Assembly (NCBI GenBank): GCA_020845695.1
Contig: JADLFG010000077.1
Location: forward strand, 1-17,455
Length of the DNA: 17,455 nt
Source of the DNA: Thermoleophilia bacterium
GTDB lineage: Bacteria > Actinomycetota > Thermoleophilia > Gaiellales > Gaiellaceae
Direction of reading: 5' to 3'
Both the position numbers and the translations under genes were made by a program. How positions within the stretch are numbered: position 1 is the first letter of the stretch; each line of letters starts with the position of its first letter. The notes below the pieces were generated by a model, which made no database searches, was not told the origin of the DNA, and saw only the letters and a list, made by a program, of their open reading frames with translations. This document shows, piece after piece, positions 14,356 to 17,455 of this stretch.

Positions 14356-15687
14356 CTACGAGCGGCGCACCGACTCGAGGTCGGGAACGTCCATCCGGGC
14401 GACCACCTCGCGAAAGGCGCGGTTGGCTTCGCGCAGGACCTCGTCCTCGTCGATCGTCGTGAACTCCCGGTTCTCGTAGATCACGCGGCCGTCCACGATC
14501 GTCGTCTCGACGCAGCTCCCGTTGGCGGCGAAGACGAGGTGGCTGTAGACGTGCTCCTTCGATCCCGGCATCAGCGGCGTGAACATCTGGTTACGCGTGT
14601 CGACCACGATCAGGTCGGCCTTCTTGCCGGCGACGAGCTCGCCCGCGTCGATCCCGAGGCCGGCGTTGCCGTTGCGGCACGCCATCCGCAGGACGTCGGG
14701 AGCCTGGCCGAGGCTCGCGTCGACGCGGGTGGCACGGTGCATGAGCGACGCGAACTTCATCACCTCGAACATGTCGCGGCTGTTGTTGCACTCGGCGGCG
14801 TCGTGGCCGAGCCCGACGTTGAGGCCGGCGGCGAGCAGCTCCGGGAGGCGGGCGACGCCGTTGCCGAGCTTCGCGTTCGAGCTCGGGTTGTGCGAGATGT
14901 GCGTGCGCGTCTCGCGCATCAGCGCGATCTCCGCGTCCGAGAGCCAGACGCAGTGGGCGGCGATGCAGTCCGGGCCGAGGATGCCGGTGTCGTACGCCAC
15001 CTCGGTCGGCCGGCGTCCGAACAGCTCCTTCGAGATCTCGACCTCGGACAGCGACTCGTTCAGATGGATGTGGATGCCGGTGCCGAGGTCGTTCGCGAGC
15101 GCCCGGGCGTCGCGGAGGAGTTGCTCGGAAGCGAGCGGCAGCCACTCGATCCCGACCAGCACCCTGATCCGCCCGTTCGCCGAGCCGTCGTGCGTGCGGA
15201 AGGCGTGCTCGTTGTCGGCCAGGGTGTCGAGATCGTGCTCGTCGGTGGCGACGTCGTTCGAGAGCACGGCCCTGATCCCGATCTCCTCGGCGGCCCGCGC
15301 GAGCGCCCCGAGCTGGCGGTACATGTCGTTGACCGCCGTGACGCCGCACCTGACTGACTCGCTGTAGCTCGCGAGCGCCGCCCAGTAGGCGGACTCCTCG
15401 TCGAGGGCGCGGATCATCGGGTACCAGCAGGTCTGGAGGTACTCCCAGAGCGGCAGGTGATCGGACCAGCCCTTGCCGAGCGCGGTGTGGTAGTGGAAGT
15501 CGACCAGCCCGGGCATCACGATCCGGTCGGTGGCGTCGATCACGCGCGCCCCGTCCGCGGGCACCTCATCCGAGCCGACGTGGACGATCCGGTCGCCCTC
15601 GATCACGACCGTGCCGCCGAAATGGACGTCGTCGTCGTCGTTCAGCGTGACGACCGTGCCGTTGCGAAGGATGATGCGCTCGCTCAC
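14356..15687 (-). CDS. Cytosine deaminase/TrzA-type metal-dependent amidohydrolase
   Basis: 443-residue amidohydrolase-superfamily enzyme of the group that includes cytosine and S-adenosylhomocysteine deaminases and the triazine hydrolases TrzA/AtzA. Metal and catalytic residues are visible: His65 and His67 (VDFHYHTAL), His208 and Glu211 (GIHIHLNES), His245 (CIAAHCVWLS) and Asp296 (VGLGHDAAECNNSRDM). A small beta domain formed by both ends is also present (ILRNGTVVTL; KKADLIVVDT; TTIVDGRVIYENRE). These enzymes deaminate or dechlorinate N-heterocycles in the cytoplasm. GTG 15687 is preferred because AGGAGGG lies 4 nt upstream; an ATG at 15723 falls in the AT-rich promoter box. In this setting removal of the 4-amino group of the thiamine pyrimidine is a reasonable guess. 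Confidence 0.92.
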   Translation of the reverse strand: MSERIILRNGTVVTLNDDDDVHFGGTVVIEGDRIVHVGSDEVPADGARVIDATDRIVMPGLVDFHYHTALGKGWSDHLPLWEYLQTCWYPMIRALDEESAYWAALASYSESVRCGVTAVNDMYRQLGALARAAEEIGIRAVLSNDVATDEHDLDTLADNEHAFRTHDGSANGRIRVLVGIEWLPLASEQLLRDARALANDLGTGIHIHLNESLSEVEISKELFGRRPTEVAYDTGILGPDCIAAHCVWLSDAEIALMRETRTHISHNPSSNAKLGNGVARLPELLAAGLNVGLGHDAAECNNSRDMFEVMKFASLMHRATRVDASLGQAPDVLRMACRNGNAGLGIDAGELVAGKKADLIVVDTRNQMFTPLMPGSKEHVYSHLVFAANGSCVETTIVDGRVIYENREFTTIDEDEVLREANRAFREVVARMDVPDLESVRRS

Positions 15688-15737
15688 GTTCCCTCCTGCC
15701 ACATCGCGGCTCCGAAGCTTCATATACTATATCTCGG
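15688..15737 (-). promoter_or_regulatory. AT-rich promoter/operator box upstream of the amidohydrolase
   Basis: The plus strand reads CTTCATATACTATATCTCGG (15719-15738). It contains the perfect palindrome ATATACTATAT (15722-15732), overlapping the stop codon of the upstream TauE/SafE gene. Its minus-strand CCGAGATA matches the sequence before the GntR gene (CCGAGATACGATGTAC, 8655-8670), so it may be a third, weaker site for the same regulator. TATAGT on the minus strand could also simply be a -10 element. The 39-bp gap leaves open read-through from the membrane-protein genes. Confidence 0.45.
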
Positions 15738-16134
15738 AGTCGTGGCCGTCCGCTCCGCGGCGGGCGGGCCGGCGCGCCGACCAGGCCAGGCGAGCGGCGA
15801 CACCGAGGAGCAGGAGCGCGAACAGGGTACGCAGGGCGTCCTCCGGCAGCGACTCGGCGAGAGCTGCCCCGCCGGCGACGCCGACGAGCGAGCCGGCGCC
15901 GAGCAGGATCGCGGCCCGCCAGCGAACGTTGCCGCGCCCGTGCTGGCGCCAGGCGCCGACGACCGCGACCGGGATCATCGCGGCCAGCGACGTGGCGGCA
16001 GCCTCGATCTGGGACAGGCCGGCGATCACCACCAGCGAGGGGACGAACAGGATCCCGCCGCCGACGCCGAAGACCCCGGAGAGGACCCCGGCCGCGAGGC
16101 CGACAGCGACGAGCTCGGCGGCCTCGGCGGTCAC
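15727..16134 (-). CDS. TauE/SafE-type membrane protein, half-length, second of a pair
   Basis: 135 residues, about half the length of an ordinary TauE/SafE anion exporter (around 250 residues in two repeats). It holds one repeat: a first hydrophobic helix ending in GVLSGVFGVGGGILFVPSLVVI (16-37), two further hydrophobic stretches (about 48-62 and 74-92) and a last one near 100-118, then a basic cytoplasmic tail. GTG 16134 overlaps the stop of the other half by 4 bp (GTGA), so the two are probably made in equal amounts and assemble as a heterodimer. The family exports sulfite, sulfoacetate and related anions; no substrate can be read here. Confidence 0.88.
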   Translation of the reverse strand: MTAEAAELVAVGLAAGVLSGVFGVGGGILFVPSLVVIAGLSQIEAAATSLAAMIPVAVVGAWRQHGRGNVRWRAAILLGAGSLVGVAGGAALAESLPEDALRTLFALLLLGVAARLAWSARRPARRGADGHDSEI

Positions 16135-16499
16135 GTCGCGAGCAGTCGCGCCGCGGTTGCGACGAGGAACGCGGCGAAGAGGAGGACGAGGAAGCGCGAG
16201 GAGAGGCGGCGTTGGAGCCAGAGTCCCGCGAGCCCGCCGAGCACCGCGGGTAGGCCCACCATCGCCGCCTCCGCCCACTGGACACGGTCGAGCACGACGT
16301 ACGAGACGACGCCGAACGCCGCGGTGAGAGCGATCGCCGCGAGCGACGTTCCCGTCGCCACCCTCGGGTCGAAGCCGACGAGCGCGATCAGGAGCGGCAC
16401 GACCACGATGCCGCCGCCGACGCCGAACAGCGTCGCGAACAGGCCGGCGACGAGCCCGATGCCGACGAGGACCGGGAGTGGCTGCCTCGCCGCGAGCAC
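16131..16499 (-). CDS. TauE/SafE-type membrane protein, half-length, first of a pair
   Basis: 122 residues with the same single-repeat layout as its partner: LVAGLFATLFGVGGGIVVVPLLIAL (16-40) with the family's FGVGGG loop, then hydrophobic segments near 49-70, 78-96 and 102-120. The GTG at 16499 has TAGAAT (16506-16511 on the minus strand) 6 nt before it. This matches the spacing of actinobacterial leaderless promoters and agrees with the absence of a ribosome binding site. It overlaps its partner by 4 bp. Each half ends in its own stop with no extra open sequence, so this looks like a true two-gene arrangement rather than a frameshifted single gene, although a sequencing frameshift should be considered. 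Confidence 0.85.
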   Translation of the reverse strand: MLAARQPLPVLVGIGLVAGLFATLFGVGGGIVVVPLLIALVGFDPRVATGTSLAAIALTAAFGVVSYVVLDRVQWAEAAMVGLPAVLGGLAGLWLQRRLSSRFLVLLFAAFLVATAARLLAT

Positions 16500-16519
16500 G
16501 GACGTATTCTAGGAAGACG
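16500..16519. promoter_or_regulatory. Very short divergent promoter between the TauE/SafE pair and otsB
   Basis: Only 20 bp separate two divergent start codons. On the minus strand TAGAAT (16511-16506) fits a -10 box for a leaderless transcript. On the plus strand AGGA at 16511-16514 is the ribosome binding site for the otsB GTG, so the otsB promoter must lie inside the TauE/SafE gene. Confidence 0.45.
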
Positions 16520-17245
16520 GTGGACGCGGCCTCCCTGCTCGCACCCCTCGCCGCCGCTCCGGGTCGCACGGCGCTCGTCCTCGACGTGGACGGGACGCTC
16601 GCGCCGATCGTCGCGCGTCCGGCGCTCGCGACCGTGCCACCGGAGACCCGGACGGAGCTGCGTCGGCTGGCCAGCCGCTACCTGCTCGTCGCGTGCGTCA
16701 GCGGCCGGCCGGGCGCGGAGGCCGAGCGGCTCGTCGGTGTCGAAGGTCTCCGCTACGTCGGCAACCACGGGCTCGAGCTCGATCCCCGCGCCGGCGCGCT
16801 CGCGGTCCAGCTTGCCCGCTTCCGGGAGGTCGTGAACGGCGCGTGGCCGGTCGAGGACAAGCTGCTCTCGCTCGCGTTCCATTTCCGCGGGGCGCCCAAC
16901 GAGGCGGCGGCGGTGGCCACGCTCGAGGCGGTCGCCGAGCGCGCCCGCGCGGCCGGGCTGACCGCCCGCTTCGGCCGCAGGGTGCTCGAGGTGCGGCCGC
17001 CCAGCGAGTGGGACAAGGGGCGGGCGGTGCGCTCGCTGATCGAGGAGTGCGGTGCCTCGCTCGCCCTCTACGCCGGCGACGACACAACCGACCTCGACGC
17101 GTTCCGAGCCCTCGGCGCCTCGGGGCTCGAGCGGGCGCTGCGCGTCGCCGTCGCCTCGGCCGAGGCGCCACCCGGGCTGATCGCGGCGGGCGATCTCGTC
17201 GTCTCCGGCCCCGGGGAGCTGCTCGAGCTGTTGCGGAGGCTCTAG
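16520..17245 (+). CDS. otsB: Trehalose-6-phosphate phosphatase
   Basis: 241-residue HAD-superfamily phosphatase that converts trehalose 6-phosphate to trehalose in the cytoplasm. Motif I is VLDVDGTLAPI (nucleophile Asp22, Asp24), motif II has Ser61 in CVSGRPG, and motif III and IV residues are Lys166 in SEWDKGRAV and YAGDDTTDLDAF (Asp187, Asp188, Asp191). The substrate-cap segment GNHGLELDP (81-89) is typical of OtsB. GTG 16520 with AGGA 5 nt upstream is taken as start; an ATG at 16478 would overlap the divergent gene. It appears unrelated to the pyrimidine genes. The partner OtsA synthase is not in the window. Confidence 0.93.
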   Translation: MDAASLLAPLAAAPGRTALVLDVDGTLAPIVARPALATVPPETRTELRRLASRYLLVACVSGRPGAEAERLVGVEGLRYVGNHGLELDPRAGALAVQLARFREVVNGAWPVEDKLLSLAFHFRGAPNEAAAVATLEAVAERARAAGLTARFGRRVLEVRPPSEWDKGRAVRSLIEECGASLALYAGDDTTDLDAFRALGASGLERALRVAVASAEAPPGLIAAGDLVVSGPGELLELLRRL

Positions 17246-17328
17246 TGCACCGTCCGGGGAATACCGCACAGCTCTGGCGGCTGCAAAGCGGCGCCAGGCG
17301 GCGTCCTCGGTCGCGCCAATATGCCTGC

Positions 17329-17455
17329 AGTGGGGTATCCGGATGACGCCCCTTATCTGCTCATGGGCGACCGCTGGCGATCGCGGTGACGGGGACGTGA
17401 TCGATCTGCATGGCTTGCTCGAGCAGGCGGTGGAAGAGGAGGCCACGCTGGCGCG
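17329..17455. repeat. Right copy of the 127-bp inverted terminal repeat
   Basis: Exact reverse complement of 1-127. The 83 bp between otsB and this repeat hold no recognisable gene. The shared edge AGTGGGGTATCC marks the inferred boundary of the repeated element, with the element body lying beyond the window. Confidence 0.9.
17343..17455 (+). CDS. Possible start of a gene inside the repeat, running off the right end
   Basis: Same frame as the left copy: ATG at 17343, 37 codons to the window edge, with DLHGLLEQAVEEEATLAR at the end. The family is not recognised and no ribosome binding site is evident. It points out of the window, so the two copies are in opposite orientation with their starts facing inward. 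Confidence 0.3.
   Translation, partial: MTPLICSWATAGDRGDGDVIDLHGLLEQAVEEEATLA

Noticed and set aside
15688..15723. ATG 15723 as start of the amidohydrolase
   Set aside because: It lies in the AT-rich promoter box; GTG 15687 has AGGAGGG just upstream.
16520..17245. otsB as part of the pyrimidine pathway
   Set aside because: Complete trehalose-6-phosphate phosphatase motifs, divergent orientation and no shared regulatory box; no metabolic link.
1..17455. Linear replicon telomeres or a proven composite transposon
   Set aside because: The 127-bp length and exactness fit an assembly k-mer node better; no terminal protein gene or complete transposase is visible.

Overview
The window is strongly G+C-rich, with a G/C-dominated third codon position, frequent GTG starts and many ATGA, GTGA or TGATG gene junctions. 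This, together with an F420/flavin luciferase-family enzyme and an acidic Ala/Pro/Glu/Thr linker in the binding lipoprotein, suggests an actinobacterium, perhaps Thermoleophilia-like. That placement is inference. The two ends carry the same 127 bp in inverted orientation. This is exactly a k=127 assembly-graph overlap, so the window is probably a contig bounded by two inverted copies of a repeated element.

Layout: (1) 1-1121, repeat end plus a 5'-truncated two-repeat protein of unknown function. (2) 1122-1500, non-coding, with a pair of inverted GGGGTCAGACCCC palindromes and the terminator of the next operon. (3) 1501-8560 on the minus strand, a seven-gene overlapping operon transcribed M20-like hydrolase, M29/NicX-like metalloenzyme, aldehyde dehydrogenase, TenA-2, zinc alcohol dehydrogenase, luciferase-like flavin oxidoreductase, TenA-1. 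(4) 8679-9341, a divergent GntR/FCD regulator. (5) 9517-10632 minus, an HDAC-like deacetylase. (6) 10762-14337 plus, an NMT1/THI5-type ABC transporter (ATPase, permease, binding lipoprotein) followed by TenA-3. (7) 14356-15687 minus, a cytosine deaminase/TrzA-type amidohydrolase. (8) 15727-16499 minus, two half-length TauE/SafE membrane proteins. (9) 16520-17245 plus, trehalose-6-phosphate phosphatase, probably unrelated housekeeping.

The common theme is the thiamine pyrimidine. In Bacillus, ThiXYZ imports a formylated aminomethylpyrimidine from degraded thiamine, the M20-family enzyme YlmB deformylates it, and TenA converts it to HMP. All three activities have homologues here, but the locus goes further. 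It has three divergent TenA paralogues, an alcohol and an aldehyde dehydrogenase able in principle to oxidise a hydroxymethyl group to a carboxylate, a deaminase-type amidohydrolase, an amide hydrolase of the HDAC fold, a flavin oxygenase-type protein and a relative of the ring-opening dioxygenase NicX. My main inference is that this is an undescribed pathway that takes up a thiamine-derived or similar substituted pyrimidine and modifies or degrades it, rather than only returning it to thiamine synthesis. A short AT-rich motif recurs at the starts of the large operon and regulator, the deacetylase/transporter pair and the amidohydrolase, suggesting one GntR regulon. I recognise no TPP riboswitch, tRNA, rRNA or CRISPR array.
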